NCBI RefSeq assembly: GCF_029784135.1
Contig: NC_073746.1
Span: forward strand, 286,513,348 to 286,577,347
Direction of reading: 5' to 3'
Source: Toxorhynchites rutilus septentrionalis
Lineage: Eukaryota; Arthropoda; Insecta; Diptera; Culicidae
DNA length: 64,000 bases
Of this stretch, positions 22,895 to 35,800 are shown piece by piece. A program made the position numbers and the translations under genes. Every line of letters starts with the position of its first letter. The stretch's first letter is position 1. Under the pieces are notes generated by a model. It ran no database searches, was not told the DNA's origin, and was given only the letters and a program-made list of their open reading frames with translations.

Positions 22895-24308
22895 ACACTC
22901 GACAAAAAAAAATAGAGGAACAAAGAGTGAAGTCGGAAATTTTAAGTGATTTTTGACATGCTGTAACTTCGTGAAAAATCAACGCATATCGATGGGATGT
23001 GCATCGTTTTGTGTAGCTTCAAGTATTAGAATATATTACGTACATATTTATATATTGGTGTGTGTAGGTGTAGTGGGCAACAGTATCGGGAAGAAATAAA
23101 AAATAGATTTTTCTTTGTTTTGTCAAGAATATTCTGGACTAACACAATTTTTTGCTCACCAATTCTACAGCAAACCCAATTAACCTTATCAACCTTCCTG
23201 TAGGACCTTCCCACACCGAGATATTTCAGTTTGAATGAAAAATTACTTCTTCGTTTTGATGATGAATAATTCAATAAACAACCATCGCACCGCAAATCGA
23301 AAGGCAGTTTTGAAAAATCTAATGAATTCTGCACAAGGATAATTTATCACTTTGACGAAGAAAAAAAAATTAAAATTTTTGCCATCGTTTTCAAAAAAGT
23401 GCCAAAACAAGATTTTTATAGTGCTTACAGAATCCACTGTAATTCTGCAAATATCGCAGTAAGTTCTAATGTTTGCAGGCAAATTTTATAGCCTAAACAT
23501 TCGTGAACGTTTCATATTAATACGTTCAGCGGTTTTTTTAGCCGATTTTTCAAAGTTTGGAGTAAATTAGAGGAACATTTAATCGCAAATCGTACCGGAA
23601 GTATAAAATAATACGTGACTCTCAGAATGAACGATTCGTAACTTTCGTGTTGATGTTTAGGAAATAAATAAGGCTAAAAATTTGCCTGCATACATTAGAA
23701 GTTACTGCGATATTTGCAGAGTTACAGTGGATTTTTAAAGCGCTATAGAAATTCTGTTTTTGGGACTTTTTCGAAATCGATGCAAAAAAATTAAATATTT
23801 TCTTTTCTTTTCAAAGTAATAAATAATAATTTTATCCTTATGCAGAATTTATTGAAGTTTTCAAAACTGTCTTTCGATTTGCGATGCGATGGTTATTTAT
23901 TGAATTATTCATCATAAAAGATGAAGGGGTGATTTTTCATTCAAACTGAAATATCTCGGTATGGGAAGGTCCTACAGGAACGATATTGGAAACAAATAAA
24001 AGCTGGTTAATAAGGTTAATTAGGTTTGCTGTAGAGTTGGTTAGCAAAAAATTGTGTTAGTCCAGAATATTCTTGAAAAAACAAAGAAAAATCTATTTTT
24101 AATTTTTTTTCCAATATTGTTGCCCACTGCATCTACATACACCAAGATAAAAATATGTACGTAAAATATTCTAATATCAGAAAGTTGTAGCTTCAAAATG
24201 GTATGCATCCCATCGATATGCGTTGATTTTTCATGAAGTTACAGCATGTCGAAAACACAAAAAATTTCCGGCTTCGCACATTGTTCCTCTAATTTTTTGG
24301 TCGAGTGT
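22895..24308. mobile_element. Large palindromic MITE, about 1.4 kb
   Basis: Outer ends ACACTCGAC and GTCGAGTGT are inverted, each next to a GGAACAA/TTGTTCC block. The left arm (about 22895-23490) is the inverse of the right arm (about 23680-24308). Shared landmarks are AAAAATTGTGTTAGTCC, GGTCCTACAGGA, CATTCAAACTGAAATATCTCGGT and CATATCGATGGGATG. The spacer is about 190 bp. A single arm is present at 50870-51469 and a fragment at 29660-29990. Tc1/mariner-type ends are possible, but I cannot prove a TA duplication. Confidence 0.8.
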
Positions 24309-24373
24309 ATTTACGATTCTGCATAAAACCATGTGTAGCATTCTATCCTAGAGCTAAGCGTTCTCGACATAAA

Positions 24374-25032
24374 CAGTGAATTCAGAAAGTTCCTGGACTA
24401 ATTTTTAAAACAAAGAAAAAACAAGATACTCAAAAGATTAGAAATTAGTTTTCTACATATAAGCCTTATCTTTCCACACAAATTTTTGAACGTTCGTAGA
24501 GGTGTCGGAAGGCGCTTTTGAACGGCTCAGCCGGTATGGAGTTCATAATACGCGTCACATTTCGTTGAATGTCTTGAACATCGTCGAAACGGTCCCTTTA
24601 AATACCGTTCTTTAGCTTGGGATAAAATAAAGTCTACCGGGGAGAGGTCCGGAGAATAAGGGGGATGAGTGGTGAGAGTCACCTTTCGGTTGGCTAGAAC
24701 TGCGCTACCAAAATCGCGGTGTGCGCGGGCGCATTGGCATGAACCAAAAACCATTCTCCAGATCGGTACTGATCGCATATCCGTGCCAATAATCGTTCCA
24801 GGATACTTTTGTAGAAGACCGCATGGCGGCTCTCTTCTCCATAATTAAAATTGAGACGTGAAAAACAATCACTGCGTTATTCTTATCAGCCAAAACTAGC
24901 TACTGATAGCGGTTCACGGTAGAAACGGTAGCTGGCCAGAAGTTGGCAGAAAATAGTTCGCGCGTTGGAGCAGAGATAGCGCCACTTCCCGATTTTAGCG
25001 CGCGGTAGTCTCGGAACTCTTTGATTGCACTG
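24374..25032 (-). mobile_element. Internally deleted mariner with decayed transposase
   Basis: Inverted ends CAGTGAATTCAGAAAGTTCC (left) and, inverted, CAGTGCAATCAAAGAGTTCC (right). The minus strand encodes PPYSPDLSPVDF near 24640-24680, the third-catalytic-residue motif of DD34D mariners, then a tail with KERYLKGPFRR. An upstream block (MEKRAAMRSSTKVSWNDYWHG) lies in another frame. Only about 660 bp remain of an expected 1.3 kb, so it is dead. Confidence 0.75.
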
Positions 25033-25320
25033 TGTATAACAAATTCTAATAAATAATGTAATTTATCACTTGCTACAGCTCATCGTTCCATGCAACGCTG
25101 TAATTTTTCCGCAGTGTTATTTATAAGTTTTTGATTTGTAAGTTAAGAGTAAATGTTTTAATGAGCATTAAATTCAATTTTGGGAAGACTAAACACAGAT
25201 TGAACACTGCTGGTATCGAATCAAGATTCTAGATCCGATGTTTGAATTTGAAATTAATAGTGAATTCGTTTTTGTTCAGTTCCAATAATGCCCAGTGGCA
25301 CACTAACCGTTGTCAAAACG
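25033..25320. other. No recognised feature
   Basis: AT-rich spacer. Nothing supported. Confidence 0.35.
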
Positions 25321-26478
25321 TTTTGACGTAGGACTACGTCTTTGGTTTCTATATAGGGGGGCCACTCTACGAAAAATTTAACGTTTATTAAGAGTTGTAT
25401 GTTATAATATATGTAACGTTTATTAAGAGTATTCTAATGCATATTACACAGAATCGTTCTTACGATGTATGTTATAATATATACCATTAGACGGCAAATT
25501 TATCCACAATTTTTTTCGCCTGAGACATCAACAGTGGAAATAATAAAACAAGAGAGCAATTTAACAAGGGGTATTTTTAACCAGTGGATGCGAAGGTAAA
25601 TCATGTATTATGCATTCTTTCTTCCAACTTCGTTCCCATGAATGTTGTATGTAACATAAAATTGCGTGCAATAATTCGTTCTATCTAACAAATAGGCAAG
25701 ATGTTAAAGTAATCATATGCAATATGGCATGCATCACTCAAACTTCATGCAAGATTTAATCAAAGTAAAGAGGAAAGTGTTACCCATACAGTGATCGTTC
25801 ATTAATTAGGAGGAGGCAGCGATTATGCGAAAACTTATTGAGATCTGCATTACATAGCAACACAAAAATGAAACGAAATGAAATATTAATATTCTTCATG
25901 ACTCATATTCATAATTCTCAATGACTCAATTCCTTCTAGGATAGATTGAGCAGTAGAACCAATACGACTTGGTTGTGATAGTCTGCAAACGAACATTATT
26001 TAACCGAAAAGGAAAGAATAAGATAATAAGAATAAGACAATGGAAATAAATCACAATAACATAGCTATCCATTAAAAATAAAGCAACTTCGTGATTTCAT
26101 GTGTATTTTACTTCAAAATATTACGAAATCGTGAGTATTTTCAACTTGTTTTTTCGTTTCTTCCCCATAAATTTCATATTCAATGTAATCAATGACGATA
26201 TATTTTTTTTGTTTACCGATTCACATATACTTCATCTACCATTCCACCATTCATTAACCATTTTCAGTTAGACAGTTGAACTTCCTGCCAGAAGCTTATT
26301 GTCTTTTTTTGTTCGTTATAAACCGTTTGAAGGTTATGAGTACACAGAACAAACGGCTCTTTTTAGCGCTACTATTTAGAGTCCCAAAAGAGTTAAACTA
26401 ACAGATTTCTGAACAATGAAAAAAAAATACATTTCAAATAACCAAGTGTTCTGAACACGGAAGTGTGTCCTACGTCAA
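25321..26478 (+). mobile_element. Palindrome-ended element, copy 2, with histone-like 3' signal
   Basis: Starts TTTTGACGTAGGACTACGTC at 25321-25340 and ends GTCCTACGTCAAA near 26467-26480, the inverse of the start. About 120 bp before the right end is a stem-loop followed by AAAAGAGTT that resembles a histone mRNA 3' end (see 26355). The interior is otherwise unlike copies 1 and 4, is very AT-rich, and holds no ORF. Confidence 0.55.
26355..26399 (+). promoter_or_regulatory. Histone-like 3' stem-loop and downstream purine box
   Basis: ACGGCTCTTTTTAGCGCTAC resembles the histone consensus (GGYYYT TTTN ARRRCC followed by ACC) with arms partly mismatched. AAAAGAGTTAA follows about 15 nt later, in the place of the histone downstream element that pairs with U7 snRNA. 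The same pair occurs in the related element at 50396-50433. No histone coding sequence is upstream. Confidence 0.45.
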
Positions 26479-26489
26479 ACTTCCGTCCG

Positions 26490-27369
26490 TGCCCCTAGGC
26501 TCAGACCCTTCTACTTTTTTGTTCACTCAGTTTCAACCCAGTTTCGCACTAGGTTCATCCCGAAAGCTGTTAGTTTCGCACTGAGATGGTTCACGGGCTT
26601 GCACTCGGGTTCACCAATATAACTATACTGAACTGTCAAGTTCCGAGTATTGTTTTGGAAAATCTAAAAAAAAAGACTATGAAAATGGAAAACCTGCTGC
26701 TTTTGCATTTTTAATATTGGAATCGTAATCCAGTTCGGATTCTGATTATGAGTAGTATATTTGCGTAGACTGCATTAAGCTTCGTGTTCTTCAATTGGGA
26801 GGCGAAAATGGTAATGTATATTCAGGTGGAATAAATATGCTTTGAAAATCAAAATTATGAATGAAAATTTACTTTCACGTATCGAATATTTATTTTATGT
26901 GATGAAAGATGTGATGATAAAGTTTTTTTTTCCGAAATTGCAAGAATTAATTGAACGAAAACTGTGTTTGATGATGATTTTTATGGGCTAATTATTGGTG
27001 GAACAAACAGGAATGCATCGACAAATGGTTAAGTGAGTGTCAGGACTGCATGTGTTAGGTAATCAAACAATATGAAGCAGAAATTTTTTACCTCCCAAGC
27101 ACTAATATCGCCACCAGACGTCGACATTGTACATTTGTCGTCGCAAATATAAACAAATCAGACTATATAACACACACCAATAAACCGACTTCTTCTTCTT
27201 CTTTGTTTTAAAGAGGCTTTAAACTTTCCAGTTCATTCGCCTCTATACAAATCAACGCATTCATGAAACTGAAAACGTTTTTTTATTACAGAGTCAGCTT
27301 GGTACTAACTCAGTTTTAAAAACGAATTTGCTATAAGACTTCATGATTAGGGGTAGTGGGTGTAATGTG
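26490..27369. other. No recognised feature
   Basis: AT-rich, with a short internal repetition of GGTTCA and TTTCGCACT words at 26530-26610. No gene or terminal repeats seen. Confidence 0.35.
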
Positions 27370-27560
27370 GTCACGTGGTGTAAAATGGTCACCGGCTTGT
27401 TTGGTAGTATAACTATTGACTATTGACAACGTATTGATAGTCATCTTATGTTTGAAGAATTTAATTACTTTTGAGTCACCATGTACTACAGTACAGCTGT
27501 CGCGTGTCAAGATATGAATAAAAACAAAAAACGCTCTCTCGGTAGCCATTCGGCCGTAGT
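27370..27560 (-). repeat. Inverted copy of the repeat at 11515-11700
   Basis: Reverse complement of the 11.5-kb repeat. Its minus-strand reading (DSKVIKFFKHKMTINTLSIV, SYTTKQ) parallels the + strand reading at 11.6 kb, with conserved lysine and phenylalanine positions, so an old coding sequence is conceivable. Confidence 0.55.
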
Positions 27561-28920
27561 TTTGCGTGTTTCGATTTGAAAGAATGTTTAATGAAATTTA
27601 GTTTATTTGACCTGATATTTGCGACAAATTAACAGTTTGGAAGACTGTTCACATATTCTAGGGGAGGTGAACAGATATTTTGTTCAATTTCAGCGATTAT
27701 TTCGCTTATTTCGCATTTCGTTGTTTAGGGGGCAAAGTGGTCAGTGGAGGATTACTACTGACAACGTTCTGTTTCCAAAAGCTGATATACCTTATCACCT
27801 TCTACTCTTAAAGATGTCCCTTTTATGGGTTCGACCCAGGAAAAATATTCCACCGCAACCAAAACCAAGCCTCATTTTGAAAAACGTTATGTGTTTCCTA
27901 CCACATTTTTGTACGTATGAAAAAAAATTCAATTACGATTCTAGGTGAATAGGTCTAACTCATTTCATACATGTATCTACTATTTCAATAATGATTTAAA
28001 TAAATTTGGCCAGAAAAAACGCATAAATCTATTTCTTCTAGCGTGATATGTGCGAATGACCCGTTTGCCCCCCATAGGAACCTTTTTTCTAATAATGAAA
28101 AATGCATTATTTTCAATTTTCATAATGAAAACCGCTTACTATCTTGAACTACAATAAGTTGAGCTACAATATTCTATGAAGAACGGGAACTTTAATGGTA
28201 TGTGGACACAGGAAATGGGCATGTTTTCTATGATGACCACATTCCTCCCAGTTCCCCTACCTGATATAATCGGCTTTCTTGGAACGTTATCAAATTTGGA
28301 ACGACGATCAACTGTGACAAAGCAAAAGAGTAACCGTTTCATCATCAATGATCTCGGTACTTTCAAAAAAAAAAAATTAAAATTAAAATAAAACGTATAT
28401 GTCTTGCGAACTATCATCGAATTTCTAACTTATAATTGAAAATAGACGAAAAACGCTATCAATCAATCGAAATTGTTTTTCTCAGCAAGACTCTGTTTCA
28501 CTTTCATTTGATGTAACTATGATTGACCCCGGACGGTCCCAAATCTTTTAATATTGATACGCGCTGTCATAATCTGCGCTGGTGTCAATTATACCTCTAA
28601 TGAACCTGTTATAAGCATTTATCGTGTCATTTCACGCACGGGTGATCACGGATAACGGATGGCGAAAGTGGCGAACTACACGCTTCACTATTTACGTGTG
28701 GAAATGGGGGGTGCTAACAGGTTGCATCCGACTTCGATTAAAACGGTGATATAACAAAGTGACAACATGGATCGGAAAGTTGAAATGCGTTCGCAGGGGA
28801 GGCTGAACAAAATTACTTTTTCTTCGCCGTCATTTTGCAGTTTCGTTCCAGAAGAATATATTATTAGCAGCGATGGGCTCACGTTTAATTGAATTGAAAT
28901 CATACTTTCCCTTTCAATGT
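27561..28920. other. No recognised gene
   Basis: AT-rich, with ORFs of about 100 codons lacking domains. Recurrent GTGGTCA and TGCCCCCC words (27350-27400, 27738, 28068) hint at an undefined repeat. Nothing firm. Confidence 0.35.
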
Positions 28921-28955
28921 ATTGGGTTGCCCGAAAAGTAATTGCCGATTTTTTT
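28921..28955 (+). repeat. Solo mariner-like terminal repeat
   Basis: TTGGGTTGCCCGAAAAGTAATTGCCGAT resembles the terminal repeat of many insect mariner elements (GGGTTG.CC.AAAAGTAATTG). No opposite end or transposase is nearby. Confidence 0.4.
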
Positions 28956-29029
28956 TCATTACAAATAAAATATATTTTTAGTACATAGACTGAACACAAA
29001 AAGTTGAGATGTACATCGTTTTAATACTT

Positions 29030-29660
29030 ATGCGGGCGCTATACGATTCGTCCAACGTTTCACTCGAATGTTGAACTCAAACATTTGACTCGATGAATCG
29101 ACAAATGTTGTGACGAATGTGCTGCTACACGGTGAAGTGAATGTTCGATTCAATGCAATCGGTCCAAACAATCGGCGAGCATTTGGATCGAATGTTTATT
29201 GTTTTTATTTACTATCAAAAACGTTAGGAAACTGGATGACGATGCGAGTATTGAAATTGCTGCCGTAGCAATTGTACTGATATCGGACTGTAAATTAAAA
29301 ATGCTTGAACTCAACATTATTAAACTGCAATATTTTGCCGAATATTTTGAATTTTATGAACCAATTTCATAGTTCATTCATCTAAAAATTGCAAACAAAC
29401 CAATCTGTCAAAGATAGATTAGAACGAATCGTGTAGCGGTGTATCGAATGTCATCGAGTGTCGAATCAACGAATGACAAAAATTCTTTGACTCGTGCCAC
29501 TCGCGTTGGAAGGTAATCCACAACGAACGGATTACCTTCCAACGCGAATATTCGACGCTCGACATTGGAGGCTCGTAGCTCGTCAGTCGACTACACGATG
29601 CGTCGAATCATCGAGCGTCCAGCATTCGAGGGCGTTCGTAGCATCGTGTAGCGACTCTCA
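29030..29660. repeat. Complex repeat with a perfect 19-bp hairpin
   Basis: TCGCGTTGGAAGGTAATCC at 29501-29519 is followed by a 9-nt loop and its exact complement at 29529-29547. Around it, words such as ATCGTGTAGCG and CGAATGT recur in both orientations (29040, 29426, 29590, 29640), suggesting a foldback element. No ORF. Confidence 0.65.
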
Positions 29661-29990
29661 CAAATTTTTATCTTGGTGTGTGTAGATAAAAAATCGACGT
29701 TTTTTCTGTTTATCAACCAGATTTCGTTTGATTCCTATAACGTTCCTGTAGGATTATTCAATGCAGAGATATTTTTGTTCGAATGTTCGAAATTTCCCCT
29801 TCGTCTTTAATGATTAATTGTTCAATAAATAATGTTCGCTTCACAAATCGATTCTGTCCCGAATCTTTGTTTTTTAGTCTTCGCATCATTAATTCATTTT
29901 GCTGGCGGCCGACCAAAATGTAATTAATGAATTTTTTACCGATTCCAATTAACCATTCGGGATAAGGAAGAACGACCAATTGGACTCGAT
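29661..29990 (-). repeat. Fragment of the large palindromic MITE family
   Basis: TTATCTTGGTGTGTGTA, TTCCTGTAGGA and CTTCGTCTTTAATGATTAATTGTTCAATAAATAA match, inverted, parts of 23030-23300 and 50990-51330. The outer ACACTCGAC end is missing. Confidence 0.6.
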
Positions 29991-31760
29991 TCGCACTGGT
30001 TCATTTCGAGTCATGGCTCAATTCACGAACGTCGTTAACATTTTCGGTCGCAATTTTCTATATTATAGTTTCAATACTCTACATCTCGGATTTTGTTTTG
30101 TTTTATGAGATGTGGCTGGTTTCTCCGCGTAGACTCCATATTTAAAATAACCCAACTAAAAGTGAACTAAATCGTTTGATTCCGCGCAACTTTCAATGAC
30201 CTACTCGTTCATACGATCATAAAATATGATCTGCAAAGAATTAATGAAAACACGTGGTAGAAAAAATCTTTTAGGTAATAAAGCTTGATGAAAAATAGTA
30301 ATTGGATATCGCGGTTTCTCTGATTATTCTGGTAACAATTACGCCTTGAAAAAGTAAGAGCCTATGACAGTTTCGACCACAGCGCTGCCGAGCTGTCTGT
30401 TTTTGAGCGTGGAGAGATTGCTCCTGAATCTGACTTCGACTTTCGTTTAATCTTGCGCAACAATTTTGTTCGTTGATCTTCCCATTCAGTGTAGAATGTG
30501 TTCAATGAGACAATCAGAGAACAAAATCCTCGCAATCTGAAGTATACCTTCCGGTAGACCCTACTTACAAGGCAGACCTTGTATTACCGGTAAATGACAA
30601 TCGATGTTGCTAAGACAATTCACACTTTTGCCTAGCAGTTTGACTACATCTCCACCTCAAAATGCGCGTTCTAAAAATAGATCCTAAATTTTTAAATTTG
30701 TACCGGTAGTGGAAATCCATCCAATTTCGGGTTCCTTATCTATCCGATAAGATTTTTACTATAAGCATCATCAACACATGCACACATTTTCACAAAAGCC
30801 ATCCGCCTCGTGCCGAAAGAAGGAAGCCAGTTTACTCGAAGCGGGTGCGAAATCGTTGGCTGGGCTGGGAAGTCAAATATGGGAAACAGTTTGAGCTTTT
30901 TTTTCCGGTGGAAGGTGCGAGTTTGTGAGTGTGCATAATAAAATGCGATTCGATTTGGGCGGGCACCCTCTCCCTAAATATGTACAAAAAGCTGCGAATG
31001 GGGAGGATTTGTTGGGATTTGGTTTTCGGGATTTCCGCCGCGGGAGGGAGTTTGATTCGATTCTGCCGATCCAATGATTGCGATTTGTTACCACGTTATG
31101 CCAAAAATACCTGTTGCACGTCTCTGTGGGAGTTGATTCCAGCGAGGCTTACCTGGCAAAAAGAAGAAAAGAAAGAAAATTCGTTAGTTGTTTACTGTAG
31201 CGATATCTTTTCAACAAAGATTTACAAAAATATATGCTAATCTTGTAAACGCTCTTTTATTTATCAGCTAGTACTGTTTTCGCAAAGGCACTTGCCGAAA
31301 GATAACAGAGCCACCTCAAAATGAATACGAGATGTGTGTGTTCCACGCAATGGTGATTCAGTGAAAATAAAAACTCAACTGGAAATAAACTCCAGAAACA
31401 GAAGCCGTTGATGATAGAGGCATATAACAACTCAGAATCACAATGGAAGATAAGAATTCCACTATTTCCACGAAAGCTTCGAAACAAGCATTATCTCTTG
31501 TGGTGAGTAAATAAAAAAAACATTTTCATGGTTTGGAATGATTCTTAAAAGTCTCAAATGCTGTTCGCACGCATTTTATTTTTGCACAATCAAGGGTAAA
31601 CGTGTGAAACAGAAATAAACAAAACAAAATGAGCTAAACATTTAGCCCTCGACATGGCTGACTTTGTCTGCGTGGAAAGTGCTTGGTCAACATGTTCTTG
31701 GCATTGGAACGGTTGAAGCGTTTTGAACTTTTTACACTCTGTAAATTCATACATTATGGC
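29991..31760. other. 1.8 kb without recognised gene or repeat
   Basis: ORFs of up to 103 codons on both strands (30832-31240) overlap and show no domain. No inverted ends seen. Possibly unique host DNA. Confidence 0.35.
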
Positions 31761-31764
31761 TTAA

Positions 31765-32484
31765 GGGGGTAGTACACTATGAACACCATAAAAAGTATGT
31801 GATTTTCGCGATTTTTTTCAACGAGAAAATAAATTACTATGATTAATCTAATATCACAGTTTTATTAGGTATATATTACTTAACAAACAAAAAATGTATT
31901 GCTGTCAATATCCCCTGTCCCCTGAATAACCGCAACCGGTTTGCTGACCCCTTGCAGCCAAAACCTTGTAAACTGGTGGGAGTTCTACAAGTTTTTCTAG
32001 TGGACCGATTTCAACCAATGAATTTTTACGTGATCTTGGAAATATTTCCTGTCATCGTCCCTGGGATATTTTCGAAATATAGATGTTTGACGAATTGGCG
32101 ACATTTTTAGTGAAAAAAATGCGTTTTTGCCTCAAAAATCGAGACAAAAACATTCAGCAAAATTTTATTTTTCAAAATATCGAAAAAAAAATCCTACGTA
32201 CGATGACATGAAGTTTAGTGCAGAATCCGGGAAAAAATATTTCATCAAAATCGGATGGACCGTTCCGGAGGTAGAACTCCCACCGGTTTGCAAAACTTAG
32301 TTCCGAGAGAAACGCGATTTATATTTTGGATCCGCGCTCCTTACCCAAAGATTTAGGTCACTAATTGGCTTGTAACTTTGGAAGCGAACAACGGACAAAC
32401 CTGGGACAAAAACTACAGGAAACTAGACATCCCAGGCCAGATTATTTTTTTATTTTTTCATGTTTCCATAGTGTACTACACCCC
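31765..32484. mobile_element. TTAA-flanked MITE (piggyBac-like), 720 bp
   Basis: TTAA at 31761-31764 and 32485-32488 brackets a segment whose ends are GGGGGTAGTACACTATG and, inverted, GGGGTGTAGTACACTATG. No ORF. The TTAA duplication indicates mobilisation by a piggyBac-type enzyme. Its termini differ from those of the MITE at 6881-7260, so it is a different family. Confidence 0.85.
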
Positions 32485-32488
32485 TTAA

Positions 32489-32769
32489 GGCAGTAATTTG
32501 AAAATAAAATAAAAAACTTGTTTTCTTCATATTTTTGAAGTTGAGGTATCAAGAACATACCATAGGAACGACTTTTCGAAAATCTCATTATTCACCGAGT
32601 TAGAGCCATTCTAGCAAAAAAAAAAAACATTTTCAACTGCATTTTTTTTTCACACGGTCGCTATTTTGTCAAAAAAACCTGTTTTTGATTTGCCCGAGGT
32701 TCGTGCGATCTTTACTTATTCAAAATCTGTTCGTTTTTTAACCGGTTTTATTTAGCTTGCCCTGTAATC
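32489..32769. other. Left flank of the microsatellite array
   Basis: Ends TTTTATTTAGCTTGCCCTGTAATC before the first TGTTTGTA unit. The related sequence TTTATTTAGCTTGACCTGTAAC then ATGTTTGTA recurs at 57888-57915 without expansion, so the microsatellite grew inside a dispersed repeat. The right flank of the array (48991 onward) also has a relative next to 57915, but inverted. Confidence 0.65.
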
Positions 32770-32839
32770 TGTTTGTATGTTTGTATGTTTGTATGTTTGT
32801 ATGATTGTATGATTGTATGTTTGTATGTTTGTATGTTTG
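32770..32839. repeat. (ACAAACAT)n block 1, about 9 units
   Basis: Short block left of the poly(A) of element B. Two consecutive variant units (ATGATTGTATGATTG at 32801-32815) break the pattern. The same double variant occurs in block 2 at 37574-37588. Confidence 0.95.
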
Positions 32840-35800
32840 TTTTTTTTTTTTTTTTTTTTTTTTTTTATAGAGGTGAGGAACGCTCTTCCAGCCTTATCTG
32901 GGAAGGGATAACCCAGACGTCGAGTGGGGATCGCACCCACAAAAACCAAGCCCTCTACTCGTAGCCTCATTCCCCCCGGGACCACATCTAGGCGACTACT
33001 TCAGGGGGCGGCTGTGCTCATGCACTTCACGAGTTTTCAACGCTAACTAGCGTTGATCCTTCCCTTTTTCTCTATACATCTCATTTACGTTTCCGTTGTA
33101 CTCCGCCACGCACATCCGCAGCACAGGCTTCCTTTTACCCGTCGAGACGTGTACCGATTAGGAATTGCCCTCCAACTTGACGCGCAACCCGTCACAGCCA
33201 CCCTCGCAGGATTTCTCTTCCCAACGGAGCGCCGATTAGGCAGTGCCCTCCAACATAACGCGCACTCCGTCACAGCAACTCTCGTGGGGGTACCCACCGA
33301 TTTGATGATGCTCTCCTAGGCTCTCGCTCCGCCGAAACGACCCTCGCAATGTTCCTCTCTCAATCCACCAACAGGCATTGCCAGCATTTTCTTGACCCTG
33401 CTCTCCAGATTCCGCTTATCCGTCGAGACGTGTACCGATTAGGAATTGCCCTCCAGCTTGACGCGCAACCCGTCACAGTCACCCTCGCGGGGTTTCTCAC
33501 CTGTCGAGACGTGAACCGATTAGGAAGCGCCCTCCAACTTGACGCGCGCCCCGTCACAGCCACCCTCGCAGGATTTCTCTTCCCAACGGAGCGCCGATTA
33601 GGCAGTGCCCTCCAACATAACGCGCACTCCGTCACAACGACTCTCGTGGGGTACTACACTTTGCAACAGCCCTCGCATTTGTTCCTCTTCTATGGTCAGG
33701 GGTTATTACTACGCTGGTCGGCCCTCCACTTCCGCTGTAGCTCGGACATGATGTGGTGCCCTCGTCGCGACACATTTTCTCTACTATGTTCCCGGCATGA
33801 AGGGCAGGCAGCCCCTCGCGTCTTGCGGTGAACCTGGGACACACAAATACCACGTGTTCTGGTGTTTCCTCCACATCTTCACACTCCGGACAGAGTGGCG
33901 ACGTTGCGTGCCCGAACCGGTGCAAATATTGCCTGAAGCAGCCATGTCCAGACAGGAACTGTGTCAGATGAAAATTCACCTCCCCGTGCTTCCTGTTCAG
34001 CCAGGTCGATAGTACCGGTATGAGCCCATACGTCCACCTGCCTTTCTCCGCCGTGTCCCATTCCTGCTGCCACTTCAAGAGTGATTCTACTCTCGCTGTT
34101 TTCCGGATACCCCTGATTTCCTTTCGTCTGTAGCACTCTCTGTCTTCCGCCAGAGTGATGCCAATAGGGATCATGCCGGCGATAACGCAGACTGCCTCCA
34201 ACGAGATCGTCCTATACGCGCTCGCAACTCTCATCGCCATGAGCCGAAACGTACGGTCCAGTTTTCTACGATTCCGGTGGGTTTCGAGAGCCGCCGACCA
34301 GGCTGGTGCTCCGTACCGCAGTATGGACGAGGATACAGCAGCCAGGAGACGCCTTTTGCTACTGCAAGGTCCTGCGTTATTCGGCATTATTCTCGCTATC
34401 GCGCTAATGGACTTCTCTGCTTTCTCGCAGACGTAGTCGACGTGGTTGTTGAAATTCAGCCGGTCGTCGATCATAACTCCCAAGTATTTCAACCTACGCT
34501 TAGAAGTTATCACGTGTTCCCCGACTGTGATTTCCGCTCGCTGCACGGCTTTGCAGTTACTCACCAACAATACTTCCGTTTTATTATGAGCAATCTGCAG
34601 TTTCGCTGCTTGCATCCAGTTCTCTACTGAGACGATGGACTCGATTGCAAGCATCTTCACCTCTTCGAGTGTCTCGCCTGCCACTGTGAGAGCGATATCA
34701 TCCGCGAAGCCCACGATCTCCACGCCTTTGGGAAGCTTCAGATTCAGTACTCCGTTATACATTACGTTCCAGAGCGTTGGGCCCAGGATAGAGCCTTGTG
34801 GTACTCCGGCCGTTATATTCAACGTTGTCTGCCCCGTGCTCGTCTCGTAGACTAGGACGCGGTTCTGGAAGTAGCTTCCTAGAATTCTGCACAGGTACCC
34901 AGGAACCTTCATACGGTGTAGGGACTCGGCAATGGCTTCCCAGCTAGCGCTGTTGAAAGCATTCCTCACGTCGATCGTTACTATAGCACAATGTCGGTCG
35001 CCCCTCCGCTTTTGCTGTGACGCCTTCTCTGCCTTTTCAACCACTGTCCGGATAGCATCAACGGTGGACCTACCTTTCCGGAATCCAAACTGCATCTTTG
35101 ACAGACCATGGTCACTCTCCGTACATTTCGTCAGTCTGTTGAGGATAATCCTTTCCAAGAGTTTCCCAAGAGTATCCAGCAGGCATATAGGCCTATAGGA
35201 TGTTGGTACCCCCGGGGGCTTTCCTGGTTTTGGCAGCAACACTAACTTTTGGATCTTCCATTTCTTAGGAAAGTGACCATCATCCAAGCATTTCTGTAGC
35301 ACTATCCTGAAAATGTCCGGGAACGCCTGAATCGCCGTTTTCAAGGCCGCGTTGGGGATTCCGTCGGGGCCGGGCGCTTTGTTTACCTGCAGTCTCTTCG
35401 CCACTGCTACCAGTTCTTCACTGGAAACTTGAGAACGTTCGGTAGCTATTTCGGCGTACGGTGTCGGTGGCCATATCGTAGGATCATGCATCGGAAATAA
35501 ACCCTCCACAATGACCTTCAGCTTCTCGGGACACGATTCGACGGGCGTCACAGGTCCTCTGATCTTCGCCATCACGACTCGATACGCGTTGCCCCATGGG
35601 TTGGCATCTGCATCTCGGCACAGCTCCTTGAAACAGTTCGCTTTGCTCAGTGTAATTCCCCGTTTCAAGGCGGCTCTAGCTGCTCGGTACACCGTATTTC
35701 GTTCCTCTCTATCAGCGCTATTTCGTGCTCTCTGAACGCGTCTTCTGGCTTGAAGACAGCTAGCGCGAAGGTTGCGAAGAGAGTCGTTCCACCAGTAAGC

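Noticed and set aside
33085..33635. ORFs with RVAVTGCASSWRA repeats in the B and C 3' UTRs
   Set aside because: They arise from the 75-bp UTR units, lie in different frames in B and C, and have no start context or conserved length.
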